From: Auanema rhodensis
Taxonomy: Eukaryota > Nematoda > Chromadorea > Rhabditida > Rhabditidae
DNA length: 64,000 nt
Direction of reading: 5' to 3'
Assembly (NCBI GenBank): GCA_964057225.1
Contig: OZ059897.1
Span: 6,944,001-7,008,000, forward strand
Below, in pieces: positions 13,601 through 25,700 of the stretch (its first letter is position 1; each line of letters starts with the position of its first letter). Made by a program: the position numbers and the translations under genes. A model generated the notes under the pieces. That model made no database searches. It had not been told where the DNA came from and saw only the letters and a list, made by a program, of their open reading frames with translations.

Positions 13601-14613
13601 GTTCAGATGGCAACTTGAAGCTGAATTATTACAACCAACGAGAATGTCTACGTTAGATGACGTATTTTACGTTCTTGACACTGGTCATTGTAGGAGTAAG
13701 ATCGTCTTGTATTTTTTTAATCTGCTGCAATTTGACTATTCAGTTCGAATGTTCAAAGATAATGGAGCGATAATAGGTGAAATCAAATCAAAATGCCTCG
13801 AAGGAAATTCTGCGGTTGGCATGGTGGTTCTGAGTTCATCTGAAATTGTCGTTTTAAATTGGAAAACGAAAACAATAACCAAAATAACTACTAAAGGGGA
13901 AGAATTACAGGTACTTGTGTTACAGATGTTTCTGAATACTCCATTTCTTATTAGGCTGTAACGTTTTCGGAGTTTCAAGAGCCTATAGACTTAGCATTGG
14001 ATAGGAGAGGAAGATTCATTATTGCAGATAAAAACAAGGTATTTAATATACATATAAATAGTGATTTCAACTAATATTCTTGTAGGTTTTCGTATTTGAT
14101 CCTTCTCTTCGTCCTCTCTTCAGTTTCCCCGCGAAGGGTTTAAGAATATCAGGTGTAAAAGCTGGATTGGATGATGACATTTTAGTGTCAACAACAACGG
14201 GCTTACTTTTATATGATGGGACTGGCAAATTTTTAAGAGAAATAGAGCTTGGTCCTAAGAATCACAGGTTTGGTTTCCGCATTCCCTTTGGTTTTTAATT
14301 GATGTTTTTTTCAGAGGGAAATTGATGTCTACATCTTGCTCAGTATGTCCATCGACTGGTTTAATAATCTCAGGAACTTTAGATATGAAAACTAATAAAA
14401 CATACCTAGCGGTAAGTGTAATAACCTGAGGAATAACTTAGTTTTCATTTTCAGACATGCAGTTACAAAGGCTTATTCCAATTTTGGATAGATACATGTG
14501 ATACCCCACTAAGAAGTCCAAGTTGTATTACTATTGGCAGTGGGAAGTTTCAAGGAATGTGTTTTGTGATAGACCATATCACAAACTCCTTAAAGTTGTA
14601 TAGGTATAAATAA
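10658..14613 (+). CDS. nhl-1: TRIM-NHL protein (RING, B-box, coiled coil, filamin, NHL), TRIM2/3 type
   Basis: Probable RING E3 ubiquitin ligase of the TRIM2/3-NHL-1 group. ATG at 10658 (MTSTLVETVN...). The RING is split over exons: CSTCLHLFDQ / LLPCSHSVCQSCLQQIV / VRCPMCRDD (C3HC4). A B-box2 follows (CSNHPSEQLLYCEYC...FCHHC...CTQH), then a basic coiled coil (EEITLLDQNVDKIVDQINAT, ...RVTRDKKRKVLKDQIEM). Next is a filamin/ABP280 domain (VNGKARTSGGDPLDVSLKS, DMNDGTYELSFRVQEPGTYT, GRPIKDSPLQLTV). The C-terminal beta-propeller (from about 13610) holds IRMFKDNGAIIGEI, EPIDLALDRRGRFIIADKNK and GLRISGVKAG. The last exon ends SLKLYRYK and TAA, much like TRIM2/3. Introns are mostly short, with larger ones at about 10900-11280 and 12070-12555. 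In the family, partners are ubiquitin E2 enzymes and the propeller binds protein or RNA. Confidence 0.92.
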
Positions 14614-14853
14614 TACGAATATTTTTTTATTGTTTTTTCTTATTGTTATACTTATCGGGTTATAAAACAACCTCTTCTGTATGTATTAGATTTTTCGAAG
14701 TTTAACACTCCCCGTGGTCAGGCTCCAGTGTTCATAATATGTAAAAACAATTCATGCAAAATAAAACATTATCAAAACAATCAAGTAGCATTATGACTTA
14801 AGAAGTTAAAAACTGGAAAGGGCAAATAAATAGAAGACATTACCAGAAGTAAA

Positions 14854-15725
14854 TTACAACTCGGCTTTACCACCAGTGGCTTTATTTTTGTAATGGTTAA
14901 AGGTACCAGTTACGTATACAGTGATTTGATGAAGGAATGCCTGAGTGTACGAGTAGAAGAGCTGTCCCAAAGCTACTGGTTCACCGCTGGCAAGAGCGCC
15001 GGTGGTGGCCCACAATCCAGAGACAGGCATAAGTCCTCGACCTAAATGAAATAGGTCAAACAGATTTTTCATCGAATTTAATACCATAACAGGCTAAGTA
15101 GGTGTCATCAGCGAAGGAATATATGTAAGAATCAAACTGTCCATGACGGAAATTGCCACCTTAAAACACAACAAAATGAAAATAGTTTGGGTCAACGATT
15201 ACAAACCAGAGCTAAAAGCTTCCTTATTAGCGATGCTAGCAGAGTCAATATGACGCTTCACTGATCCAGATAAAACGGTGCATGTGCTGTTACTCCAATG
15301 TAATCCTACGATAAAGGTAAAAGAAAACAAATAAATGTAAAAATTGAACCTGCTCTCCCGCTAGTAGCAAAAGGAGTACTAAGGACAGCAGCATACTCAG
15401 TTAAAGAAGCGTGTAAAATCAAAGTCTGAAGGCTCAATCCACCAAGAGTTAGAGAATTCCAAGGCTGGTCGGGTACAATAAACTTAGGATAAGTTCTTCT
15501 CAATTCATTAGTAAAACGGTTAACAGCTGTAGTGGGATTGGAATCTAAATAGAAAGATAAACAAAAATATAATTTTACCAAGGAACCTTGAGATTTCGAA
15601 GCGATATTTCTGAACTCTTTGGGAGAAATGTTGTACGACTTCCAACGAAGAAGAAATTGTACTCCTGAGAACAGGATGTAAAGAATTACGAGATTTCGCA
15701 TAATTTTCGAAAAAAAGAATCCCAT
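14854..15725 (-). CDS. Sigma-1 receptor / ERG2-like protein
   Basis: ER-membrane protein of the sigma non-opioid receptor 1 / sterol C8-C7 isomerase family. ATG at 15725 gives MGFFFSKIMRNLVILYILFS, an N-terminal membrane segment; a second Met is eight codons in. Family blocks follow: NELRRTYPKFIVPDQPWN, LQTLILHASLTEYAAVLST, FATSGRAGLHWSN, TVLSGSVKRH, FADDTYLACYGRGLMPVSG and LFYSYTQAFLHQITVYVTG, ending KNKATGGKAEL. Five exons with short introns join cleanly. Aligned by eye, the two acidic residues that bind ligand in human sigma-1 (Asp126 and Glu172) correspond to Cys (STCTVLSG) and Gln (LHQITVY). The fold is probably kept but classical ligand binding may not be. It is divergent from cdc-37, with 400 bases between start codons. 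Confidence 0.88.
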
Positions 15726-16126
15726 TTCTGCTGTGGTTTAACTGAAAAAAAAACACTGATAGACGAAATAAGACAAAAACAAATTATAGAAATAAAGAAA
15801 TAAATATTTTCTATTAAAAAAATGAGTCGAAAAAAATCAAAAACAACCCTATGGACACAGAGAAAACTATTTATCAGTTCCAGCAAAAAAAAGTTGTACA
15901 CATAATCAAACTTCGAAGTTTTTTAAGACATTTTGAAAAATAACCGATTTTAGAAGTTATCTCGAAGCGAAAAGAGGCCACGCCCATTATTTCGTGGTTG
16001 CGAGACGGCGCGACATTAGAATTTTCTGGAGAAGCCAGTCGTAGCACATTGAACAAGCTCTGCTTACTGATAAGATCTATTTAGAACGAAGTTCTTCTAA
16101 CGAGCGGTCTGTTATTCAAATCAAAA
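15726..16126. promoter_or_regulatory. Divergent promoter region, sigma-receptor-like / cdc-37
   Basis: About 400 bases between two divergent start codons, with no coding potential. It must hold the promoters of both genes. No specific element was recognised. Confidence 0.5.
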
Positions 16127-17721
16127 ATGCCTCTTGATTATTCAAGGTGGGATCATATCGATATCTCTGATGATGAGGATGACACCCATCCAAACATCGA
16201 TACTCCATCATTGTTCAGGTGAGGAATCTAACTTTACGATAACTAAGGTGGACACAAATAATAATTATTTAGATGGAGACATCAAGCTCGTCTAGAACGT
16301 ATGGCTGAGAACAAGCAACAGCAAGATGAGATTGAATCAAACAAGAAACAGCAGGAAGATAAAATTTCCGTAAGCTCTTTTCTCCTGTATCCGCTTTCTA
16401 ATTATTGTATTACTTCAGATACTCACTAAGCAACTGGAAAGTACTGAAATAAGTGAAGATGAGAAGAAGAAAATTGAATTAGAAATTGCTGAAGTTAAGA
16501 AGCAGGAGGCTGAATGGAGAGAGAAAGAGAAGGCTTTGGAGGTATCGTAATAGTTTTATAAATTGATTTACTCTCTGTAATTTGAAGGATAAGTTACGCA
16601 CCGAACCATGGAATATCGACACCATTGGGCACGAAGCTTTCAGTTCCTCAAGAATCAACAAATATGCTGAGAAAAAAGCTGAGCCTGTTAAGGTTGATGA
16701 AGAAGAGGATTCCAAAAAAATGGTATCACATTTACATAATATTTTTTCATTTTCTTTATTTTTATAGTCTGACTTCTTTGATAAGTATGAAAGTCAACTT
16801 AAAGCTTTTGGTTCTATTAGCAACATTGAGGCTACTCGTGAGTATTTATTGGAACACCCTCATCTTGCTAACGATTATTCCGCTAGTTTTATTACAATTG
16901 AAGCACTTAATCATGCCATTGTCGAGGAGGTTAATTTTTCCATATTCCGCCAAATAGAAATGTATATATATATTTCTTTTCAGGAGGAACAGTTGGTAAA
17001 CCTTTCGAAGCAATGTATAATTATTCAGTACATAATAGAGCTTGCCAAGAGTCTTAAGGCTAAAGCTGATCATCCTAATATGATTAGAGCATTCTTCACC
17101 AAGTATGTATAGTTTTGTAATGCGTTATATTATCTTGGTCATAGATTTGAAAAAGCTGATCCTTCTTATATGAAGTTGTATCAAGAAGAAGTTCTGGCCT
17201 TCCAAGATAGATTAAGAAAGAGAGCTAAAGTAAAGAGAGATGAAGCATTCAAGCAAGAAGAAGAAGAGAACAAGGTATCATTTAGTTGTTTGTATTATCT
17301 TTAAAATACACATTGTTTCAGTCAGAGAGAATTCGTGAGTCTCCTGGTGGACTTGATCCCTACGAGGTTTTTGAGTCATTGCCAGTAGAAATGCGTGATG
17401 CCTTTGAGAGCAGGGATATCTCAAGACTTCAGAATTTAGCTACATCTATGGATAAAGAAGTAAGATCAATTCAAATTTAATTTAGTTTATGCTTATCCAG
17501 GTTTTCGCTTATCATCTTGACCGTTGTATAAAATCCGGATTATGGGTTCCTGGAGGAGAAGATAAGGAAAGCGATAAAGAGAATGATGAGGCTTCTGAAG
17601 ATTTTGAAAATCCCCCACCTGCCCGAAGCCGTGATGCCAACGAGGTATTATCATTATGATAATGAAAATTCAATTCTTATTTTAGGAAGTACCTGATGGT
17701 AGCGAATTGTCTTCACCATAA
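16127..17721 (+). CDS. cdc-37: Hsp90 co-chaperone Cdc37
   Basis: Kinase-specific co-chaperone that delivers client kinases to Hsp90 in the cytosol. ATG at 16127 gives [19 protein letters not shown], close to the invariant Cdc37 N-terminus and carrying the CK2-type phosphorylatable Ser (DISDDED). Then come [16 protein letters not shown], a long coiled coil (16300-16540), the Hsp90-binding middle domain ([74 protein letters not shown]) and [19 protein letters not shown], the conserved C-terminal helix region. The tail is acidic and ends [11 protein letters not shown] 17719-17721. Introns are 40-60 bases. Full length for the family, with no missing domain. Confidence 0.95.
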
Positions 17722-18131
17722 TTTAAATCGTTCTTTAATTTTATCTCAATAATTTTTTTCTTTTTTCATGAATTTTGTCGTTTGTAACATGTACCATATA
17801 TGTATCATCGAGTCATTCTTTTGATTTCATTTGTAATATTCAAATCATAAAAATTTTACTTACTAATTTGAAATATTATTGAAAACATTATAAATTATAA
17901 GGAAACAGGAAAGGAGGGGGCAGATTTAATGGGAATATTCAAACAATTAGTGTCGGTCGTGTAATTGGAAATAACATATTTGATTTTAATTGTGTTTCTA
18001 ATATTATATATGAAGAAAAGTGGCTCAATCATAATAACAGAAAGTAAATAGCGCAAATGATGATGAACCCATATCATGTACGGCGCAAAACTTGCGCAGT
18101 ATATATAGACAACTCTTGCACTATCAAGATC
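17722..18131. other. Intergenic, cdc-37 3' UTR and MRP RNA promoter
   Basis: AT-rich, with no coding evidence. The distal part contains the likely Pol III promoter of the RNA gene that follows. Confidence 0.5.
18098..18107 (+). promoter_or_regulatory. TATA box of the MRP RNA gene (Pol III type 3)
   Basis: AGTATATATA lies about 25-35 bases upstream of the predicted 5' end of the RNA. Upstream of it is a GC-containing block (CGGCGCAAAACTTGCGC, 18081-18097) that could be the proximal sequence element and contains the inverted pair GCGCAA/TTGCGC. This is the arrangement expected of an snRNA-type Pol III promoter. Confidence 0.5.
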
Positions 18132-18320
18132 GTGGTGACGGCAAGAGGAGTATTCGCAGTTACCCAACAGTTCCTGTAACTGATCTACTGTGAGCGAAAG
18201 TCCCTGGACCTGTGGCCGAAATGGCCCTCCATAGATGGAGTACCTTCCATAGGGCGGTAGTCAAAGCAAAGAGACGCTCCCATGGCAACAGCATAGGGCT
18301 TACTCTGCTCGTCTCCTTTT
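18132..18320 (+). ncRNA. RNase MRP RNA
   Basis: A GC-rich island in AT-rich intergenic DNA. It contains GAAAGTCCCTGGACCT at 18196-18211, nearly identical to conserved region I of RNase MRP RNA (GAAAGUCCCCGGACCU in human, from memory). The ends pair to form helix P1: GGTGACG (18134-18140) with CGTCTCC (18310-18316), one mismatch, then GAGTA (18148-18152) with TACTC (18301-18305). A TTTT Pol III terminator follows P1 directly (18317-18320). ATAGGGCTTACTC (18293-18305) is the likely CR-V, able to pair with CR-I to give P4. Internal hairpins are visible at 18214-18226 (GGCC/GGCC) and 18227-18240. MRP RNA is the catalytic RNA that cleaves pre-rRNA. RNase P RNA is the alternative, but its CR-I differs. 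The RNA is short (about 190 nt) compared with 265-270 nt in mammals. Confidence 0.78.
18317..18320 (+). terminator. Pol III TTTT terminator
   Basis: A run of four T immediately after the 3' strand of helix P1 of the MRP RNA. Confidence 0.6.
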
Positions 18321-18658
18321 ACTAAAGCTTAGTAATATGCTTGTTGGGATTTATGAAGCTAATTATGAAAGAGGGATTCTCAATTCTAAAACCTAACATT
18401 TCATTAATATTTTGTAAAAGCAAGCATTTTCTCGTCCAATACAGAGCCACCCATTAATACTGTTATCTATATTCCATAAAATATTTCTTAGTGATTTATA
18501 TATGATTTATAAGTATAACCAATACATTTAAAAATCTTTGTTGAGTCTGATTACAAAATATACAATCAATTAGTTTCAACCAGTGCAGCATGATCATGTT
18601 AATATTAAAAAAAACTTTCAGTCCACATTGAAAGCGAACAACACAGATATGATGATAA
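18321..18658. other. Intergenic between MRP RNA and cdk-11
   Basis: AT-rich, convergent to the cdk-11 3' end. No coding or RNA feature seen. Confidence 0.5.
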
Positions 18659-21600
18659 TCATAAAAATTTCGCTTTATCATACTTTAATGAGAAACCGGC
18701 TTTCATTTGCTCAGGCCGTACTTTGAATTCAGCAAGTAACTTAGCTGTTTCAGGATTCTGCAAATAAAAAAAGAATGCTAAATTTTATATTGAAAACTTA
18801 CAATATCAACGATGGGAACTTCTCGTTTCCTAGTATTAGGTGGAGGCTTATGTTGTTCACTTTTAGCTGGGAATGTTGGGAACATATCTGTAGGTGTAGG
18901 CTTTGGATCTTCTCTATAATTAGTACAATTATTTTTGGAAGCATACAGCTGCACATACGTGAACCAGGGATGTTTCAATGCTGCTTCAGCAGATATCCGT
19001 AGCTCTGGATCATACCTCAAAAATCTGTAAATAATCATTAATATAATAAATAAAAATTATGGGCCTACTCATTTAACAATTTAAAGCCGGTGTCATTCAT
19101 AGCAGAAATGGGGAATTTTTTCCTCAATTGATTATAAGGATACTTATCTAGTGCAACTTGTTTAACTAGAGGTAACTCATCATATTCTTCCCAAATTTCT
19201 TTAGTTGGTGTGCCCAATTGCTTAAATAAAAAGTAAGAAGTATTTTTTAAATTGTCTGCTTACTTGGAATATCAACTTGATTTGATCCATTTCTCCTTTA
19301 CCTGGGAACAATGGTTTCAACAACTGGAATTCTGCCATTAAACATCCTACAGACCACATGTCAACAGGGGTGGAATAAAGCTTAAAATTCAAATTTAAGT
19401 TCAGATTTGAAATAAAGAGAAACAAACCTTCTTACCCAGAAGAAGTTCAGGGGATCTATACCATAAAGTTACTACTATTGATGTATACGGTTTTAAAGGT
19501 GAGCCAAATTCACGAGCTAAACCGAAATCTGCTATCTTAAAATAAATATCAAATACATAGAAGAGGAAAAACCAAACCTTAAGCACACCTTTATGTGATA
19601 ACAGTAAATTAGAAGACTTCAAATCTCTATGAAGGATCCATAAATGGTGCATATGGGCTAAGCCGGCTAGTAATTGCCTCATCAAAGTTTTCTGTTCTCC
19701 TGAAATAGAAAATAGAAGATGTATAAAGAAAGTTTGCAAACAAACCAATTGTAAAGCGCTTTCCCTTTTTACTCATAGTGTCCATTAAACTTTTGATATC
19801 ATGCTCCACGAATTCCATAGCGACATAAATCTTATCCATACTACTTCCAATAAGAATTTCTTTGATCTGGAGAGAAGAAAAGTAAACAAAAAGTAAGAAG
19901 AATTTAAAAATACATTAACTATGTTCTCATGACTGCCAGCTTTTAAAAGCATATTAACTTCTCTTAGAGATGTTATAGGAAAACCTTCACGTTCCTTTTC
20001 CATCTTTAATCTTTTCAAAGCCACAATTTCATCTGAAATGTTAAAAGTTAAATAACTCAAAAAAAAACTATTTTATCACCTGTTCTTTTATCTCTTGCTC
20101 GAAATACTACTCCATAAGTTCCTTCTTCTACCCTATTAACACATTCAAACTCTTGTACATTTCGACAACCCATTATGCCTTTAAGAAATATTTGATTAAA
20201 TAATATTAAAAGAATTATAACACACCTGGATAAAAAACGGGTAGCTGTGCAACTAATCGTTTTTGATAGTCATCTTCCATACGTTGTCGAGTATCAGGAG
20301 ATAACTAAGCAAAAAAAACCAACATGAAAATAATTTTAACCGAACATACTTTGCATTTTTGTTCTTCAGTTAACTCTTCTACTTTAGCAGTCTCAGGATC
20401 AAAATCAAGCTCAGGCTCTTTCTCCTCCTCTTCGACTTCACTATATCCCATTTCCTCCACTGAAAAATGAAAAATGAACGCAGAGAACAAAACTAATACA
20501 ACATACCATCACTCTGTTCAGGGGATGCCAGCTCATCAGGTTCAGGACTACTGTCAAATTTAGAATACTTAGAGTATTTTGGACCCGCGGGGCAATCAAG
20601 TACGAATGAAGTTATTTCTGAGATATATTTTTTATTCAATAAAATTTTAAATATTGAAACCTTTAGGTGGCTCCTCTTCATCGTCATCTTCAAAGTCTGC
20701 CTTCAACTGTTCAACAGGATCCCTAATTTCTTGGGAAGCCACAGGAGTTTTTTCTTCGTCACTTTCATCTGATACTTCACGAGAAACTTCACGAGAAACA
20801 TCACGAGAAACTTCGCGCGAAACTTCACTTTTGGTTTCTGACAACTTTTGTGTTCTTGTTTTTACTTCTTCTTAAACAGTAAATATTAAGAAAATAACTT
20901 GTGACATCGAAATCACCTTCTTTTTTTTCTTTGGAGTTATCCTCTTTGCGCTCACGCTTACGCTCCGATTCAGGTGATGAAGAACCACTAAAACATTTTT
21001 ATTAATTTTGGAAAGCAATCTACAACCTACGTTGGGGTTCTTTTATGTTTTCTCGTAGATTTATCTTTGTCACGTGGTCGTTCATCTTTTTTTTCACGTT
21101 CTTCTTTAATTCTATCATTTTTATGTCTTTCTGTTCGATCATGAGAAGGAATGCTGAGAGGTTTGGTTAGCCGTCGATCCTTCAAAGTCATCAAAATCAT
21201 TGAAGCATAAATATTTTCAAACCTCTGATTTACTTTTATGTTTATGATCATCATGTCTATCCCGATCTCGGTTTTCACGATCATCGTGTCTATCACGATC
21301 AGTCCTACTCTCTCTATCATGACGATCCCTTTCCGAGTGTCGGTCTCTCTCACGATCTCTTCGGTCTAATTGAAATTTTCAAACAATGAAAAAAATACTA
21401 TAAACATACTTTGTTTATGCTTATGATGCCGATCATGGCGATCACGATGATCTCTGTCGCGATCCTTGTCCTTTTTATCTCGTTCTGTTTTATTCTTGTC
21501 TACTTTTTCTAGCCGACTAGATAGTCGCGAACTATTCTGAAAGAAAAAATAACTATAACAAAAATACTTTAATCAACTTACAGAGTCACCCGGTTGCATT

Positions 21601-21962
21601 GTAAACATTTCTTGTTCATCATCTTCACTAGAATGCATATAAGATGACTTTGAAGAATGTTTTGCTAACAAATTACGACGTAATCTGTCTTCTTCTTCTG
21701 CAGAAAATGAAAAATTTTAATAAATACGTAAACTTAAAAAGATTTACCTTTTGCTTTAGATGTACTACGTGCTCCTTGTCTCTCACTAGCTGAGGAACTA
21801 GATCTAGAAGATTTTTCGGCAGTGTGACCTGCAATTCTCTGTATTTTATATATTACAAAATGCCGCACCTGTGCGGGAACGGCGATCAGTCGCACTTTCA
21901 TCGGTAAGCTCACCATCGTCTGAAGAAGCATCATGCCTGATGTTAGGCTCTCCGACGCTCAT
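18659..21962 (-). CDS. cdk-11: Cyclin-dependent kinase 11 (PITSLRE kinase)
   Basis: Nuclear Ser/Thr kinase that works with cyclin L and is tied to transcription and pre-mRNA splicing. ATG at 21962 gives [19 protein letters not shown]. The long N-terminal part is very charged: Ser-rich ([13 protein letters not shown]), repeated Asp-Arg-His ([10 protein letters not shown], 21230-21480), and a five-fold EVSR repeat (20770-20830) before DESDEE. The kinase domain starts [20 protein letters not shown] and contains the signature PITSLRE ([13 protein letters not shown], about 19960), [21 protein letters not shown]-loop [20 protein letters not shown] and [12 protein letters not shown]. It ends [13 protein letters not shown] and a tail finishing [14 protein letters not shown]. 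Catalytic residues are all present. It is divergent from the SF3B5 gene 258 bases away. Confidence 0.95.
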
Positions 21963-22220
21963 TCTAGAGAAAAAAAGTATAAAAGGAAAGCTGATGAAGA
22001 AAAATGAAGCTAAACCCTTGAACAAAGTTTCAAAAATTGCTAATTCGAAATTTCAAGACGTGCAATTGAAAATGCTAAATTCCAGTTGCATTTTTAATGT
22101 AACGTCGCGAGTTATAAATTATTTCTATGTTTTGTAGTAAATAAGTTTGTTGTTTTTATTATTGTTTTCATTGTTATAACTTTGAGCATATATCAAACGA
22201 ATATTCTTGATTCTAGGTAA
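21963..22220. promoter_or_regulatory. Bidirectional promoter cdk-11 / SF3B5
   Basis: Only 258 bases separate the start codons of two divergent genes, both with roles in splicing. TTCTAG just before the SF3B5 start (about 22212) is a possible trans-splice acceptor. No factor site was recognised. Confidence 0.5.
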
Positions 22221-22493
22221 ATGGCCGGACCAGGAGAGCGCTTTCATGTTTTAGCTCAGCTGGAGCATTTGCAATCGAAGTTCACCGGTTGCGGACACGC
22301 TGATTTCAATCGTTATGAATGGCTTACCAATCAACATCGTGATACTCGTGCTTCTCACTTAAGTCATCCAGGAATGTGTGCCTTTGTTTCCATCATTGAG
22401 AACGAGTCAATTGCTAGAACAAGATTCAACTTGATCAATCGAATGATACAACCGTGTGGTGTGCCGCCAGAGAAGTCGCCTCTCGACGAATAA
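22221..22493 (+). CDS. sftb-5: Splicing factor 3B subunit 5 (SF3b10)
   Basis: Small core subunit of the SF3b complex in the U2 snRNP, which helps recognise the branch point in the nucleus. It is a single exon of 90 codons. The start MAGPGERFHVLAQLEHLQSK and the blocks GCGHADFNRYEWLTNQHRDT, SHLSHPGMCAFVSIIENES and RMIQPCGVPPEKSP match SF3B5 end to end, and the length is typical (86-90 residues). The SPATA20-like gene starts 238 bases downstream on the same strand. Confidence 0.96.
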   Translation: MAGPGERFHVLAQLEHLQSKFTGCGHADFNRYEWLTNQHRDTRASHLSHPGMCAFVSIIENESIARTRFNLINRMIQPCGVPPEKSPLDE

Positions 22494-22731
22494 AATTTAT
22501 TGATTTGATTGCTTCGTGACAATCTTACTGACATTCTTGTTATTTCTCAACTATGATCTTGGTTTAACTATTTGTATTTGTGAATAAAATTTAGGTGTGC
22601 CCACTCGATGGAACACTGACTTGGAATTTTCATGAACAGTTTTCTTTTAAAAGGACGTACTTTTAGTAAGCGTAATATAACCTTAATCTCTATTTATTCA
22701 ATGCATGGTTTGAGAGTTCACAGCGGTAAGA

Positions 22732-25700
22732 ATGTCATCCACGTTCACTAATCATTTGGCAAATGAGAAATCTCCTTACCTACTTCGCCACAAGCACAAC
22801 CTTGTTGATTGGTCCTTGCAATTCTGTAATATTGGTTCATACTTAAACTGTATTTAGGCATCCTTGGGGATCAGAAGCCTTTGAAAAAGCTCGATCATTA
22901 AATCGTCCAATTTTTTTGTCTGGTAAACTATTTTTAACGAAGGTTCTTTGCTATTATAAATATAGTTGGGTATTCAACATGTCACTGGTGTTATGTTATG
23001 GAAAGGGAATCCTTTGAAAATGAGGAAATCGCAAAAATTCTGAATGATAACTTTGTCAGCATATTGGTACAATTAAGTTATTGAAGTGAAAATTATAAAT
23101 CTTTTTCATGTGGATCGAGAAGAAAGACCTGATGTTGACATGTATTATATGAACTTTGTGTTGACAATGGTGAGATCAGGTGGATGGCCTATGAGCGTTT
23201 TCATGGATCCGAATCTTGTACCATTCATGGGTGGATCATATTTTCCTCCTGATGATGTAAGAGAAAGGAAGCAAGTTGGATTCCGATCTTTACTTCAAAT
23301 TATTATAAATGCGGTTCGATTTGAGATTTTTTCGGGCTTGACCATATTGTTTTAGTGGAAAGATAATCCTAGCCTTCTTCCGCAGCAAGGAAAGATGCTC
23401 CAACAGTCCATGAGTAGTGGCATTTTAAAATTATTGACTTTTAATGAGAATTTCCAGTTTTTCCTCACAAAGTAACTAAAGATGCTACTATACCTGGGTC
23501 ACTAGAGTTAGCATTAAAGACAATTGAAAAAATGTACGGAAGATTTGATGTAACCCATGGTGGAATTGGAGGTGGCCCTAAGTTCCCCCAAGCTCGTAGG
23601 TTACTTCGCATTAATATTTATCTCGTATATTTTCAAGCCCTTTTTAACATGCTTAATACAATGATTGCTTGGATGGGTCCCGACTCTACCGATTTGAAGC
23701 AAAAAGTGGCCGTAATGGTGGATGTCACGCTTGAAGCTATGGCAAAAGGTGGAATACGAGATCACATTGATGGGGTTAGCTGTAAATTTATTATGGCTAT
23801 CGGATAATATTGAAGGGTTTTCATCGATATTCGGTTGATGGAGAATGGAAGATTCCACATTTTGAAAAAATGCTCTATGATCAAGCTCAACTTCTGGCTC
23901 TGTACTCTGATTTTTCCTTAATGACCGATGGAAAATATAATTTCATATTGAAAGAACAATTAAATTATCTGAATAATATTTTGAAGCATAAGGTAATATA
24001 TAGATAGTTGTGTAATACTTTTATTTTTTTTAAGGAAGGAGGCTTTTATTCGGCTGAGGATGCTGTTTCTCTTTCAACGGTTGATGCGAAAGAAGAAGCG
24101 GAAGGAGCCTTCTATGTTTGGGAATATTCTGAAGTTGAATAGGAGTATAATTCTTAAATTATTTTCGCATTTTAGATAGAGCAGGGCTTGGATGAATGTG
24201 AAGGCTTTAACGGAGAATCAGCTGCTGAAGTTTTTTGTAAATATTTCAACATCAATCCAGAAGGAAACGTAGAGCGGCGATATGTGTGTTCTTGGAGGTT
24301 TTGTTTTAAGAAAAAAATTATTTGATAGGATGAACGAAATGAACTGATGAAGAAAAATGTTCTACATATGACAATGACTCATGATGAGATTGCCAAATCC
24401 ATGAATGTATGTCCGAAACGTTTGCAAGAAAAAATTGATGGTTATAAGGTTTTCTAATTATATAAACATTGGACTTTAGTTATGTTTTTTAGTCCGTTCT
24501 TGGATATATTCGAGGATTGAGACCTCGAGCATATGTTGATGCCAAAATTATTGCCTGCTATCAAGGACTTCTTATTACGGGGCTTGCTAAAGTTTACTCT
24601 GCAATTGCAATAGTTATTGACAATATTTTTTCCGACAGGCTGCTAAAGCTTTGAATTGCTCAGATACTGTTAAGATGGCAGAAGAGTGTGCAGAATTTTG
24701 CAAAAAGTACTTCGAAAAAGAAGAAGGCTCAATGATTCGTTGTGTTTATAAAACTAATAACGAGACTATAGAAAATTCGTAAGTCTCTTTTTTCAGTTTT
24801 TATCCTTTCAATGTATTCCAGTGATTCCATTGTATATGGATTTTCCCATGATTATTCTTATTTAATTCAAGGTTTACTTGATTTATATTCTGTTAATGGT
24901 GATGAGAGTCTTCTCATCAGAGCGAAGAAATTACAAAATACTATGGTTGTCTATTAATGGTGAAGCATGCTAATCTAATTGCTTAAGAATGAAAAGTTAT
25001 GGGATGAGAAGGAGAAGGAATGGGGTTACGTTTTATGTGAGGATGCCTTTTCTGGTCAGACTGATTGCTTCAAAGAAGGTTTGCATGTATTGCTTATTAT
25101 TCAGTTTTTTTGATTTTAGAAAGAGATGGGGCCGAACCAGCTGCGACTCCGATAGCTACAATGAATTTGATCAGATTGGGTGCTATTTTTGATGATGATT
25201 CTTATACCGAATATGCAAGAAAAATAATTAACGGTGTTGGAAAAGTTGTAGCATTGTACGCGAGTTTATTTTATTTTTGAATTTCGCTATAAGCGTTTGT
25301 ATATTTACATTCTCATTTACTTTTATTTCCTTTTTAGAGAAATTCAAATATGTCCAACTTATGCGATCCCTATAATGTTTATGGAAAATAGAATGACGAA
25401 AGTATGGTATATTTTAAAAAAAAATTAAATTCATATTTGCAGGTTGTTGTTTGTGGGGACGAAGGAAATGATTTGGTTAAAGAGTTTAAAAACATTTTGA
25501 ATTCTCAGTTATTATGGAATGGTGTTTTCATTCACATAAATAGTTTGTGATTCATTTTGATATACATATACTAGCAATTTTACAGAAAATTCAAAGTTAA
25601 TTGAAAATTCTCCTGTATTCAATGATATGGTGAAAGATGAGAAACCTGCAGTCTACATTTGTGTCGGCGATTCTTGTGGACTTCCCATCCACACGGCGGA

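Noticed and set aside
22633-22731. Upstream ATG giving a mitochondrial-type leader for the SPATA20-like gene
   Set aside because: Its frame does not join the conserved MSSTF start without an unsupported splice.
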